Source of the DNA: Cladosporium sp. IMV 00045
Lineage: Eukaryota; Ascomycota; Dothideomycetes; Cladosporiales; Cladosporiaceae
Length of the DNA: 64,000 nucleotides
Direction of reading: 5' to 3'
NCBI GenBank assembly: GCA_001931905.2
Contig: MSJI02000949.1
Coordinates: 1-64,000, forward strand
Part shown: one piece after another, positions 54,828 through 64,000 of the stretch
Layout: each line of letters begins with the position of its first letter
Position numbering within the stretch: position 1 is the first letter of the stretch
The notes under the pieces: model-generated
Database searches by the model: none
The model's input: only the letters and a program-made list of their open reading frames with translations
What the model was told of the DNA's origin: nothing
Position numbers and translations under genes: made by a program

Positions 54828-55640
54828 TTACTCGGCCGGCGCAGCGAACCTAGCCTTCCTCTTCTCAGCGGCCAGCTTGTCGGCCTCGGTCATCCAGCCA
54901 CCCGTGCCACCGTTCACCGCAGGCTTCTCCTTCCTCTCACTACCCTGCCTCTTCCCCGCGCCAGGCCTGACACGGCTCCTCTTGCGGATGCCACCGTCCT
55001 GTGCAGGAGCGTCGGCAGCCCTCTTCTTCTCGCGCTCCTTGCGCTCCGGCAAAGCCTGGTTCAATAGACCGGGCACGTTAGTTGTGCCGAACCTCTTTGC
55101 GCGCTCCAGCTGCTTCAGCGTCTCGTCCTGGCTGGGGTCCAGACCGAACTTTTCCGCGCGCTTCTTGCGCTTCGCAATCTCATCGTCCAGAGTCCGCTCT
55201 TGCAGGCCCAGCGAGTAGTCTTCAGGCGTTTTGCGCGCTTCGCCCGCAGCTTCTGTGCCTTGGGGCGCGTCGTCGGTCTTGGGAGCGGCGGGCGCGGCGC
55301 CCACGCTGGTGTCGGGCTGAGTGGGATCCTCGCCTACCTGTTGGTTGGGAACGGCTTGGGGGTTTGGTGGTTGACCGATGCCTCCGGCGGCGATTGCGGT
55401 TGCGCTGGGTTCACTCGTTGCAGCCTTTGCGGTTTCGGTGGCAGGTTCCTCGTCCCAATCGATCTCGTCCTCGACGGCAGCGGCAGCGGCGGGTTGTGAG
55501 GGCGCGGCGTCGGTCTTTGATGAGGCATCGTGGTCTTCCAGGCGCTTGACGAGGTCTGCTTTCTTGCCGTTGTGAGGCAGACCGCGCTCCTTGCAGAGGG
55601 TCTGGAGCTCGTCGTTCTTCTTCTTGGCGTATTCGGCCAT
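54828..55640 (-). CDS. THO1: SAP-domain protein, THO1-like
   Basis: This is a single exon of 270 residues. Residues ~3-37 are a SAP motif (KKKNDELQTLCKERGLPHNG... ADLVKRLEDHD). The middle is Ala/Pro/Glu-rich. The C-terminal half carries the THO1/MOS11 pattern: DDEIAKRKKRAEKFGLD, LERAKRFG and later basic KRSRVRPG and AEKRKARFAAP segments. Yeast Tho1 and animal SARNP bind RNA and help in mRNP assembly and export; a nuclear role is therefore likely. It is convergent with the acyl-CoA oxidase-like gene. Confidence 0.87.
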   Translation of the reverse strand: MAEYAKKKNDELQTLCKERGLPHNGKKADLVKRLEDHDASSKTDAAPSQPAAAAAVEDEIDWDEEPATETAKAATSEPSATAIAAGGIGQPPNPQAVPNQQVGEDPTQPDTSVGAAPAAPKTDDAPQGTEAAGEARKTPEDYSLGLQERTLDDEIAKRKKRAEKFGLDPSQDETLKQLERAKRFGTTNVPGLLNQALPERKEREKKRAADAPAQDGGIRKRSRVRPGAGKRQGSERKEKPAVNGGTGGWMTEADKLAAEKRKARFAAPAE

Positions 55641-56149
55641 TGCTGTGAGATTGAGTGTCGCGTTACTTCAATTCGGATTATCTGGGAGGCCGGTGCGTAT
55701 TGACAAGTGAAGAACGGTGAAGAGGGATTGACAGTGAAAGTGAAGTTGGAAAGTGAGTGAGTGTTTGCAACCAACAACGCAGCTCCTCGCGCCTCAGCGC
55801 GTCAGGTGTCAAGAATGCAACTGAGGCGAGCCGACCCCGGATGCGCACGGACGTTAGTGACGATGTCACAACATCTCTCTCAACAGCGGATCAAGATGTT
55901 TCTCAACAGATACGATACCGAGACAAGTGAAGAAGTCGTCGAACATATCAACATTGGAGTAATCGTAGTCGTGATATCTATCTGAGTCTCCGAAGCCATG
56001 TACTTTGATTAACCGCGAATTCCCACAGCACATCATTTCATCCTCATTTTTGCCCATTTCCATACGCCGTTCTTATGCTCGGGTATCATACTTGACTCGT
56101 TGTACCGTCCCAGTCCCAATCGCCCTAACCTTTGTCCGGTCCATCCTCC
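55641..56149. other. Spacer between THO1-like and NPT1
   Basis: About 510 bp with the THO1-like promoter and the NPT1 3' flank. No gene was recognised. Confidence 0.45.
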
Positions 56150-57502
56150 TCAACCCCATCTATGCGCCTCGTCCGCCCAAGACTTGTCGGTATAGCCGAT
56201 TTCGCCCTTAACCTTCCTCACCAAATCCTCCGGACCCATATTCTTGCCCTTGTCGTCACTCAGCTTCACCGCGGGAACGCCCTTTGCTTCTGACAGCTTG
56301 ATCACGATGTTGAGCGGCACACTCTTGTCGCCTTGCTTGACGTGTGTGAAGTCGTTAGTGAAGAAAGTTCCCACGCCGAACGCAGGGGTCAGGCCCGCGG
56401 CTTCCGTGGCCTTTTTGTACTGGATGCACTTCTCCACGTTGAGTGAGTCTGAGAAGACGATGGTTTTGGGGTCTTTGATGTTGTGGGAGTCGTAGAAGTT
56501 GCGCATCAGCTGGATGAAGTCGAGAGGGTCGCCGCTATCTTGACGGGTGCCCGTGAAGATCTGCGCGTACGTTGGGTTGTTGCCACCAACCTCGTTTGTG
56601 GTGTGGCTCTCGGGAGCTTGGCGAGTGAAGGCTTTGAGGAAGGCGGGCGTGCCGAAAGTGTCTGTGAGGGCAATGCTGAGCACGCCTTGGCCGAAAGCGC
56701 CGGTCCAGTATTGCAGTGCCTTTTCATTTGCGCCTGCGTAGTCGCCTGTGAGAGCAGCAATGCCCATGAACCACTCGTGTGCCACTGTGCCGACTGGTGC
56801 GACACCGTACTTCATGGCAAAATGCACATTGGAAGTGCCGCTGAATTTTCCTGGAAAGCCTTTGCCCTGGACTTCCTTTTGAGCTTCGAGCAGGCCTGTC
56901 ATGACCATCTCATGGGTCATGTAGTCTCGTCTCCTGCGGCTACCAAATTCACTGAACGCGCAACCTGCCTCAAGCAGTTGCATGCCCTTTTGCTTTGCAT
57001 TCTCGACTTGTCCATCGTGATTCCAGTCCGTGTCGACGAATTTGAAGTATGCTTCTGAGATGAGGGCCAGCAAGGGAATCTCAAATAGGATAGTGTCAAC
57101 CCAAAGTCCAGAGATCGAGATGGCAACCTCGCCAGATTGAGCGTCACCTTCGGCGGTGCCGTCAACGGGTGAGAAAGTGAGACTGAGCTGCTCCGCTGGT
57201 TTCAAGTAAAACGTCTTCAGGAACTCCAGATACTCCTTGCTGAAGAAAGGACATGTTTTCTCTAGCCACTCGATCTCTTCATCAGTCACCCGGATGTTGC
57301 CGAGTTTTTCGACCTGAAGTTGGAGCCAGTTGAAGGCGGCACGGGTGAGTTTCATGTGTGGTGTGCGGTTGGTGAACTTGTAAGAGACAGAGACATCGGG
57401 GAAGTACTTGAGCACGGCGCATTGCATGGTGAGCTTGTAGAGATCCGTATCGAGCAGGGAGATGACTCCCTCGGGAGATGGTTGCCCATTGACGGTAGTC
57501 AT
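56150..57502 (-). CDS. NPT1: Nicotinate phosphoribosyltransferase
   Basis: This is a single exon of 450 residues, matching the fungal family length. The N-terminus has SLLDTDLYKLTMQCAVL, a family hallmark. The active-site region GTSNVHFAMKYGVAPVGTVAHEW contains the histidine that is phosphorylated during ATP-coupled catalysis in this family (last His of the block). Further motifs are FTGTRQDSGDPLDF and TIVFSDSLNVEKC. The enzyme makes nicotinate mononucleotide from nicotinic acid and PRPP in the NAD salvage (Preiss-Handler) pathway. It is divergent from SYM1. Confidence 0.95.
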   Translation of the reverse strand: MTTVNGQPSPEGVISLLDTDLYKLTMQCAVLKYFPDVSVSYKFTNRTPHMKLTRAAFNWLQLQVEKLGNIRVTDEEIEWLEKTCPFFSKEYLEFLKTFYLKPAEQLSLTFSPVDGTAEGDAQSGEVAISISGLWVDTILFEIPLLALISEAYFKFVDTDWNHDGQVENAKQKGMQLLEAGCAFSEFGSRRRRDYMTHEMVMTGLLEAQKEVQGKGFPGKFSGTSNVHFAMKYGVAPVGTVAHEWFMGIAALTGDYAGANEKALQYWTGAFGQGVLSIALTDTFGTPAFLKAFTRQAPESHTTNEVGGNNPTYAQIFTGTRQDSGDPLDFIQLMRNFYDSHNIKDPKTIVFSDSLNVEKCIQYKKATEAAGLTPAFGVGTFFTNDFTHVKQGDKSVPLNIVIKLSEAKGVPAVKLSDDKGKNMGPEDLVRKVKGEIGYTDKSWADEAHRWG

Positions 57503-58287
57503 GTTGGATGGGAATCCTTGGGCTAGCTAAACCGATGAGTGGCCTGCAATAGCCCAGTAAATTTTATACCAGAGGTGTATGTACTCTTGTCTCGTGAGTC
57601 TGGAATGTCGAGCTGCAGTGGTCGAGTCAAGTCGAGTGATAAGACGGCGTTTGCTACAAAAAAGCGCCGACGGAATGTGAAAGGAAAGATTTGACTCTTC
57701 GAGCCTCGGCAGAGCACAATTGGTGAAAGAAGACTCGTTTCTGATAATTGCCAAAAACATCAAGTAAAGACAGACTACTCGAAAATACAGTCAAACATTC
57801 ATGAGCTATTCACTGTAACATAAAACATCAACGAATTACATGTAACCACCCACGGAGATGCAGTGATGCAGTCGCGGGACGATGACGCCAGCGCGCGCAA
57901 GCTCCAGAGCCGCACTTGATCTTTGATCGCAATCGCCAATCAATAATCGCTTCCAAGGGTCTCCCGCTAAAAAAGTAACGTGAAGGGAGAGGATTAGGAA
58001 GCTCCGACATCATCGGGCAGATAAAAGAAAGTGCTATCTGCTTGTCGCTCGGTCGGTGTGCGCGTGCAAACACACGATCTTTTCACTTCTCATCACATCT
58101 TTCACTCTCGAGGCACGGGCGTCTCATCTGTACCGCGACCTCCATTCTGGGCATTCATCTCCTCATCAATCTCTAAACGGCTCAGGCATTGAATTGCCCT
58201 GTCCCTGACTTCACCTGGCATTTCCCTTTTCCTGCATCCTTACCAGATACACACACACATACATCCACATACACAACACCGCCCAAC
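57503..58287. promoter_or_regulatory. Divergent upstream region, NPT1 / SYM1
   Basis: About 785 bp between divergent starts. No specific binding site was recognised; open frames are short and unconvincing. Confidence 0.4.
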
Positions 58288-58964
58288 ATGCTGCGTTGGT
58301 ATGTCGCGCCTCCTCTAGCACTGTATTCCACGCGCATCACTAACTTTATGCGCGCCAACAGGTACCAATCCAAGCTGGCCTCGCGCCCCATCCTCACCCA
58401 GGCCATCACAACCGGCTTCCTCTTCGCGACGGGCGACGGAATGGCGCAACATCTGGTGGAAAAGAAGGGAATCAAGAACCACGACTACGGCCGCACCGGC
58501 CGCATGGTCTTCTACGGCGGCTGCCTCTTTGGCCCAGCGGCCGTCAAGTGGTTCGGTTTCCTGCAGAAGAAGATCGTCATCCCCGGCAAGCCCAACCTCC
58601 AGATCGTCGCGCGCGTCTTGACGGATCAGACTGTGTTTGCTAGCACCAACCTGTTCTGCTTCTTGAGCACCATGGCGCTGCTGGAGGGTACGGAACCGAG
58701 GCAGAAGTTGGAGAGCACATATTTCAACGCCTTGTCGAAGAACTGGATGGTCTGGCCCATTGTGCAGTTCACCAACTTCAAATTCGTCCCGCTGCCTCAC
58801 CAGGTCCTTTTCGTCAACTTCGTCTCGCTCGGTAAGTGTAGCATGCTGGAAGATTGAGTTCGAGATCCATTGGCTAACGTACACCACAATCAGGCTGGAA
58901 CTGCTACCTCAGCATGCTCAACAACCAGCCGAAAGGCGAGCCCCAGTACCCTCCGGACATCTAA
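58288..58964 (+). CDS. SYM1: Mpv17/PMP22-family inner-membrane protein (SYM1)
   Basis: There are three exons: 58288-58298 (11 nt), 58362-58831 and 58894-58964. Removing intron 1 gives MLRWYQSKLASRPILTQ, the standard start of this family; leaving it in keeps the frame open and inserts 21 extra residues. The spliced protein is 183 residues. Family motifs include FATGDGMAQ, GRTGRMVFYGG, FGPAAVKWFGFL, DQTVFAS and the C-terminal [37 protein letters not shown] region (landmark around 58740-58900). Yeast Sym1 sits in the mitochondrial inner membrane and helps metabolism under heat and ethanol stress. Four membrane segments are expected. Confidence 0.92.
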
Positions 58965-59267
58965 ACTTGTCATTCACTATTCATTCAACACTTCGAGCAT
59001 GATCACTGGCCCAGCAGCACTGGCGCTGAGCGTTGGGCGCTAGGCTCGAGGCCTCCCTATACAACAACCTACGTTGGGCATTGAAGCGCGTCCGAAACTT
59101 TTCTGCATGGCGTTCAGAATTTCCGACAGGAGGCATCATCAATATTGTTACGATTGAGAGAGAGAGAGCGAGAATGGGAGGGAGCCGATGCGCATATCTG
59201 TACACTAGCCCAGAAAGGAAATACATTACAGAGATACAAAGAGAGTAAAGAAACCAAGAACGAGATG
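58965..59267. other. Convergent spacer
   Basis: About 300 bp between the SYM1 and BolA-like stops, with a GA-rich run at 59156-59168. No gene was recognised. Confidence 0.5.
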
Positions 59268-59820
59268 TCATGAACTTCCCTCCTTCGCCTTGATCTTCTC
59301 TTCCTCTTCGAGCGTGCGCGTCCTCAGCTGCAGAGCGTGAATGCCCCCCTCGGCCGCCATCTCGTCCTTGAGCAGGCCGTAGACCATGCGGTGGCGCGCG
59401 GGCTGCATTTTCGACTTGAAAGCGTCAGAGGTGATGAATACACTGGAGAGGAAAGGTTAGTACTTTGTGAGGTCATTGTTGGCAGGACGGCTAATATCTC
59501 AATACCGGAAGTGTGTTTCCTTGGACGTGTTGTCTTTCATGGCCTGGTGGTGGGCGTGCTTATGCGAATCGTTGAAGATTTCCAGAGAGGCTGGTTTGAG
59601 GGCTTCCGTCACCTTTATTATATTAGCATCGGAAAATCATTATCGCCTTTTTTTCGAGTCCAAGTCCAACTTTGGGACTGATAATAATAAACAAGGCTTG
59701 CATTGAGCAAACCGTACATGTACTCACCTTACTCCTGATCGCATCTTCCATGGGCGTTTGAGAATTCGACATGGTCGACAGCGGCCGGCGCAGCGCTGAC
59801 TGCACTGCTCTGCGAAGCAT
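59268..59820 (-). CDS. BolA-like protein (mitochondrial-type N-terminus)
   Basis: There are three exons: 59728-59820, 59506-59612 and 59268-59442, with short introns (GTGAGT, GTATTG donors). Splicing gives 124 residues. The N-terminus MLRRAVQSALRRPLSTM is Arg/Ser/Leu-rich and looks like a mitochondrial presequence. The BolA core follows: MEDAIRSKVTEALKPASLEIFNDSHKHAHH, then ETHFRVFITSDAFKSK and QPARHRMVYGLLKDEM, ending GGIHALQL. The invariant histidine of the HH region and the RH near the end are present. BolA proteins partner with monothiol glutaredoxins in iron-sulfur cluster handling. The first splice (RSK to VTEAL) is in phase 0. Confidence 0.9.
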
Positions 59821-60095
59821 GAAAGAGTGACTAGAAGAGAGAATGAACGAAGCGACGGAAAATGCTACAACACTGTCCGCGAATGAAGCGATCTGATCTA
59901 AACACGCCGTCTGGACCTGCTAAAGATTCTGCCATGTGACGATGACCAAGAAACACCAGCGATCGGCTTTTGCCGGTGCGCCAGGCGCTCTTTCTCCAGC
60001 TTGGTGAGGTCATCTTTCAACGCTGCGTTCACGCTTTCTACAAAACAACCAAAAACACCATCTCAACAATAAAGTCATGTAACATCGAGCCCATC
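59821..60095. promoter_or_regulatory. Short divergent spacer, BolA-like / 60096 gene
   Basis: About 275 bp between divergent starts, so both promoters are compact. No motif is assigned. Confidence 0.4.
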
Positions 60096-60971
60096 ATGGC
60101 GCCAATCCGCCGCTACCTCCGCATAACCAAATACTCCGTCCTCGAAGTACGCATCTATCTCGAAAAACCCTCCGACGCGCCCTGGCTGCTCTCAACCCGC
60201 GATCCCGTCCTGCCACGAGTGATCGAAGAAGTGCGACCCAAAGTGCTGCCCAAGCTACGGGAAGAGAACGAAAATGCGAGAAAGAAAGGCGGCAAGAAGA
60301 AGAACAAAGGCATCCGCGATGTGGCCGGGCAGGAGGACTTCGAAGTCGTCATGTTCCTGACGGAGGGCTTGACGAGGCATTCCCTCATCACGAAGCAGAA
60401 GCAGTTCGCTAGTAAGCCGAAGATTCGCTCGACGGGGAATAAATTGACGGGGTGGTTGAATTCCGGTGAGAATAATACTATTACGGTGGAGGACGATGAT
60501 GGCGTTCCTGCTGGGCTGAGGGAGGAAGGGGAGAATGAGCCTGCGCTTGGAGATATCCCAGAGATCACAGGAGTAGGCAATGGAGGCAAGCGCAAGGCGA
60601 CGGAAGATATTGACTCCGACGGCGACCCTCTGTTCGTCAGTTCGGACGATGAGGGAACATTTCAAACCCAGCGCGCTGCCCCCACGAAACGCCGCAGGCA
60701 GCAGCAGAAAGACTCGGAGGGCGAGCCTGAAGCCGAGGACGAAGGCGACGACGATAAGAAGAAACTGGCCCTCAGTACGACTTACGACGGTTTCAGCATC
60801 TACGGCCGTATCTTATGTTTGATCGTCAAGCGTAAGGGCACGAGAGCCGCAGCAGCAGCAGCAGCAGCAGGAAATAATGCGCCGCTTGGTGGCAGTCAGA
60901 TGATGGAACAGTGGGTATCCACGCAAGTCGCGCAAGATGCAGGGCTCGAAGACGATGAAGACGAGGGGTGA
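60096..60971 (+). CDS. Unrecognised charged, probably nuclear protein
   Basis: This is a single exon of 291 residues from ATG 60096 (start MAPIRRYLRITKYSVLEVRIYLE); the longer upstream frame lacks coding character. The N-terminal ~125 residues look folded (VRIYLEKPSDAPWLLSTRDPVLPRVIEE, DFEVVMFLTEGLTRHSLITK) apart from a basic insertion (ARKKGGKKKNKG). The middle is acidic with a KRRRQQQK tract. A second short hydrophobic segment, FSIYGRILCLIVKRKG, lies near residue 250, followed by an alanine run encoded by a CAG-type repeat. The acidic end (GLEDDEDEG) is typical of nuclear proteins. I do not recognise the family; the segments at both ends may form one domain split by disordered sequence. Confidence 0.75.
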   Translation: MAPIRRYLRITKYSVLEVRIYLEKPSDAPWLLSTRDPVLPRVIEEVRPKVLPKLREENENARKKGGKKKNKGIRDVAGQEDFEVVMFLTEGLTRHSLITKQKQFASKPKIRSTGNKLTGWLNSGENNTITVEDDDGVPAGLREEGENEPALGDIPEITGVGNGGKRKATEDIDSDGDPLFVSSDDEGTFQTQRAAPTKRRRQQQKDSEGEPEAEDEGDDDKKKLALSTTYDGFSIYGRILCLIVKRKGTRAAAAAAAAGNNAPLGGSQMMEQWVSTQVAQDAGLEDDEDEG

Positions 60972-63900
60972 TGAGGGGAAGACCAAGTGTCAACAAAATC
61001 ACAACAACACGATGGCCTTCCCTGCAGCAGTACTGCACCCCAGCTCCCAGCTCCGCAGGTAGATTGCGCCCTTCCCACGATTGGGAAACGCTCGCGTGCC
61101 TGCGTGCCCGCAAGGTGTTTCGAGAGCGGCACGAAGGAGGAATCCTGCTCAAGCGCGCTGAAGCATTCATTGCGAAACCTCCGCTCTCTAATTCTCCGAC
61201 ATTGCAAATGCGCGACATACGCACCTGAAACACGATGTGCGGCAAGGATTTGGCTGAACAGGCATCCCTGCAGGAAAGGGTCCTCATATACTCTCTTCCT
61301 TCTTCAGGGTTATATATGCCTCGCATGCGAGCTGCAGAATCGATAGACTTGCGTCTCATCGTCAACCCGCGACTTTAGCACGCAGGTACTGCAGCATTTT
61401 GCGGAGACCGCCTAGAGGGCACACAAGAATGCTCGCGCAATACGCCGATGCAGACAGCCAATCGCTTGCATACCGAGGCAAGGCAGACGCAGAGGTCGAT
61501 GGTCATATGGAGTTGATGATGCTTTCAGGGCAGCGGATCTCATGAAGATATATTTGACGCCATTGGCGTCTATACGAGACTCCTTCATTGATTTATGCAA
61601 CTGACAAGAAGCAGGGCCAGGGTTCTAATGGGAAACAAACGACTCCGGTCCTAATAAGGCCAATGGAGCTCGCCGAGGCGAATGACGGAAACGACATAGC
61701 ACGAGCGAGCTCATGATCAATACTAAAATAAAGACACAAAGCCTTAACTACTCTACCACGCAAGAAAAAATCAGGATTCCATGAATTCGCGCTGGGCAGA
61801 AAGAGAAAGAATGCGGCCGTATTTTCAGGTATTATTATTAGCATGGCCCGTGTGAGCGACAATTCAGTAGTGTGGTTCGTAGGCGATATTAGTTCCTGCG
61901 CACCTCGCGCACCTAGCTCCGCGCGAGCCCGGGAGGATTTCATGCGGCTTCGTGAAGGATCAATAGTTTGCACAGCATGGCGAGGGGATGGCATCATTGT
62001 CATCCCATTATTTGACCGCAGAAACAAACGGGGAACCACAAGCACCTCGTATACAGGAAATACTACTCCGAGGAGCATAAACATTCAGGACATCTCGGTC
62101 TTTCGCTCGCTTCAATGCGCAATGCCTACCTGATCGAGAACTGAACAAACAAAACAACCAGAAAAGGCCCTGGCTTTCAGCGCAAGCAAGAAAGAAAACA
62201 AGCAAACATGTCATAATTACAGCACAGCACAGCACATTAATCTTCACGCATGGAGAAAACGCCCACAGCTCAGGAACTCACCGCTTCACGTTTCGTCCTC
62301 TCTTCCCGCAGTTCTCACGTCGGCTTTCATAGTAGAATTGTCCAAAGTGGATGCGCAATGAGATTGCGATCGTGGATACCCGCGTGTCTGCTCCGCGGGG
62401 CATGTGGAACCGGAGTAATGAACAGTCCAGGAACTCACTTGTACGGAGATAGCTCGCCCACAACAACAGAGAAGGCACGCGAAAGCTTAACTATCATCCA
62501 TGCAGATAATACATCAGTCATTGGCGCCAATGGCCCAGCGTCCAATCCGCGAGCGCGGGATCCGAAAGCATGACTGACAAGGGCGAGGAGAAGGGAGAAG
62601 GTTGCTCGGCGGTTACGAGAGTTCGTATGGGATGCGGTCGGAAGAGACTAGGGTTCGGTACCTCTAGTGTCGAGTTTGAATGCGTGGCCGCCCGCTACCT
62701 GTATGGGCAATCGTGAATACGAGGCGAGATGGAACTGGGTCCGTTTGCGGAGGGTTGATGATGCCATTGTTGATTGCTGTTCGAATGATCATACGCAAGC
62801 GACCTGGTGCGTTGCTATCCAGCGGTTGGCAACAAGGCTGTGCAAGCAACGGCTTTTCCCTCTTTGGGGAGAGGAGAAAATCGAACACGAGGTATGTTGT
62901 CGTACCTCTACCTTGGGAGCCGGCGGCTGAGAAGATCCCTTCTGATTGGATCGACCAAGTTGAGCATATTCGAGCCCTTCTCACGGCTTTCCCTGGTGGG
63001 ATGTTGCAATTCTGCGCCCATAGCGGCCGAGTGATATGGAAGGTCGGGGCGCACGATCGAGATCAACGATACTACTGTAAGTGCTTGTGTGATGATTGTA
63101 TGTCCCAAGCCTGCCTTCACAGAAGTATGATAGACAATGAGAGCGTCACGCTGCGAAAAGGGGCATGCGTGTTGACATCACAGTCAGACAAGACGAGCGG
63201 CAGAGGCGGTTCGCGCACACGTGTGCCCGTTTGATCTAATATCACAGCATCCCGCGAAAGGAAAAAGCAATGCATTATTCGGACGGCCTGGTGAAGGTGA
63301 TGGCGACTACGTACTCGGACCCGACGCGTCGGCGCAGCAGTGGAGCATCACGACATGGGAAACTTGAGGAAGGATTCGTCTCATGTGAGACATTGAAACA
63401 TCCCCATCGTCGAATGAGCATGGGAGAAACGGGCATTCTGCATGCCTTTCAGCTTGCAACGGGAGACGGCGGATTCACGATCTCGATCTTGCCCTAATAT
63501 TGCTGCTCAAGCATGCCTGTTCGCAGCCGCGAGTGCCGTCTGCAACCAATCCTGCGTGGGGTGACGTGGGGTGGCTGTTCTCGTCGTCATGTATATATGC
63601 GATGAAGGCGATGATATCGGTGAGAATGGGAAGGGTTTGAGAGAAGGCGTGGCCGGATGGGACTACGTGGCTGGTATTGATGCGTACAAATCCGGATCAC
63701 GGCGAGATTGGCTTTTTCGATATTGCGGCTCGCGAGGCCGATATCTGGAGGGCTGCCGCGTGTGGGCGTAGAGAGAGAGAGAGAGACAAAGAGACGACAA
63801 TCTGGTCAGCTGAGTAGTTGCACATACATTACCAGGCTGAAAGGTGTTGTAAATTAAGAACGCAGAAGTGCGGCGTAGTAGGCGACCTCGGTTGGTCAAT

Positions 63901-64000
63901 TTGGAACTGCCAGCCTTTGGGGCAACGCTTCATTCCACGGTTGAAAAAGGAGTTGACAGAGGCGGTGCTGAGAGAATGTTTCAGATCACAGAAGACCCTT
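60972..64000. other. Right-end region without a convincing gene
   Basis: This is 3 kb in which open frames are short, lack motifs and do not join into a plausible spliced gene by eye. Short simple repeats are present (CAGCA run near 62221-62235, GA run near 63770-63787). No tRNA or rRNA was recognised. It may hold long UTRs, an RNA gene, decayed sequence, or the promoter of a gene beyond the window. Confidence 0.45.

Noticed and set aside
61690..61770. tRNA-like text on the - strand (GTAGAGTAGTTAAGGC)
   Set aside because: No matching T-arm (GTTCRANNC) or acceptor pairing was found within tRNA distance.
62680..63234. 184-residue open frame in the right-end region
   Set aside because: Low-complexity mix with no motif, no neighbouring exon and many cysteine/arginine residues typical of chance frames.

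Overview
The window looks like nuclear DNA of a filamentous ascomycete, most probably a dothideomycete. The evidence is short introns (about 50-110 nt) with GTAAGT-type donors and CTAAC-type branch points, compact genes on both strands, Zn2Cys6 regulators, a fungal PAL, a long RIP-like AT-rich block, and TTAGGG-type sequence. The genus is not fixed by anything seen here. About 22 protein-coding loci are supported. No rRNA, tRNA, CRISPR array or intact transposon was recognised.

Layout. 1-1250 is an AT-rich, RIP-like degenerate repeat. 1.7-6.3 kb holds JIP5 (ribosome-biogenesis WD protein) and a GH36/raffinose-synthase-like enzyme, divergently arranged. 7.7-14.1 kb holds a phenylalanine ammonia-lyase, a secreted type-B carboxylesterase and a salicylate-hydroxylase-like FAD monooxygenase, a possible aromatic-metabolism group. 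14.8-18.6 kb holds two small Myb-like paralogues and an Rrn9-like Pol I factor. 19.6-27.2 kb holds a MARVEL-type membrane protein, a Zn2Cys6 regulator and a cAMP phosphodiesterase (PDE2 type).

25.9-46.3 kb is dominated by a ~10.1-kb segment present twice in tandem (25868-35963 and 35984-46262), separated by a 20-N assembly gap. Each copy runs from the middle of the phosphodiesterase gene, through a four-helix membrane protein, a Zn2Cys6 regulator and a divergent TetX-like flavin monooxygenase, to the 3' end of a DnaJ gene. The copies differ by a few percent by eye. In copy 1 the regulator has three in-frame stops and has lost a zinc-binding cysteine, and the monooxygenase has a nonsense codon. 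Copy 2 is intact for both. The arrangement is either a real tandem duplication or two diverged haplotype/homeologue contigs scaffolded end to end. The gap lies exactly at the junction, so the second possibility must be tested.

46.2-61 kb returns to single-copy genes: DnaJ-X chaperone, LisH-WD40 protein, a divergent peroxisomal pair (acyl-CoA synthetase-like and acyl-CoA oxidase-like, both ending -AKL, with a CCGAGG motif between them), a THO1-like SAP protein, nicotinate phosphoribosyltransferase, SYM1/Mpv17, a BolA-like protein and an unrecognised charged protein. The last 3 kb shows no convincing gene.
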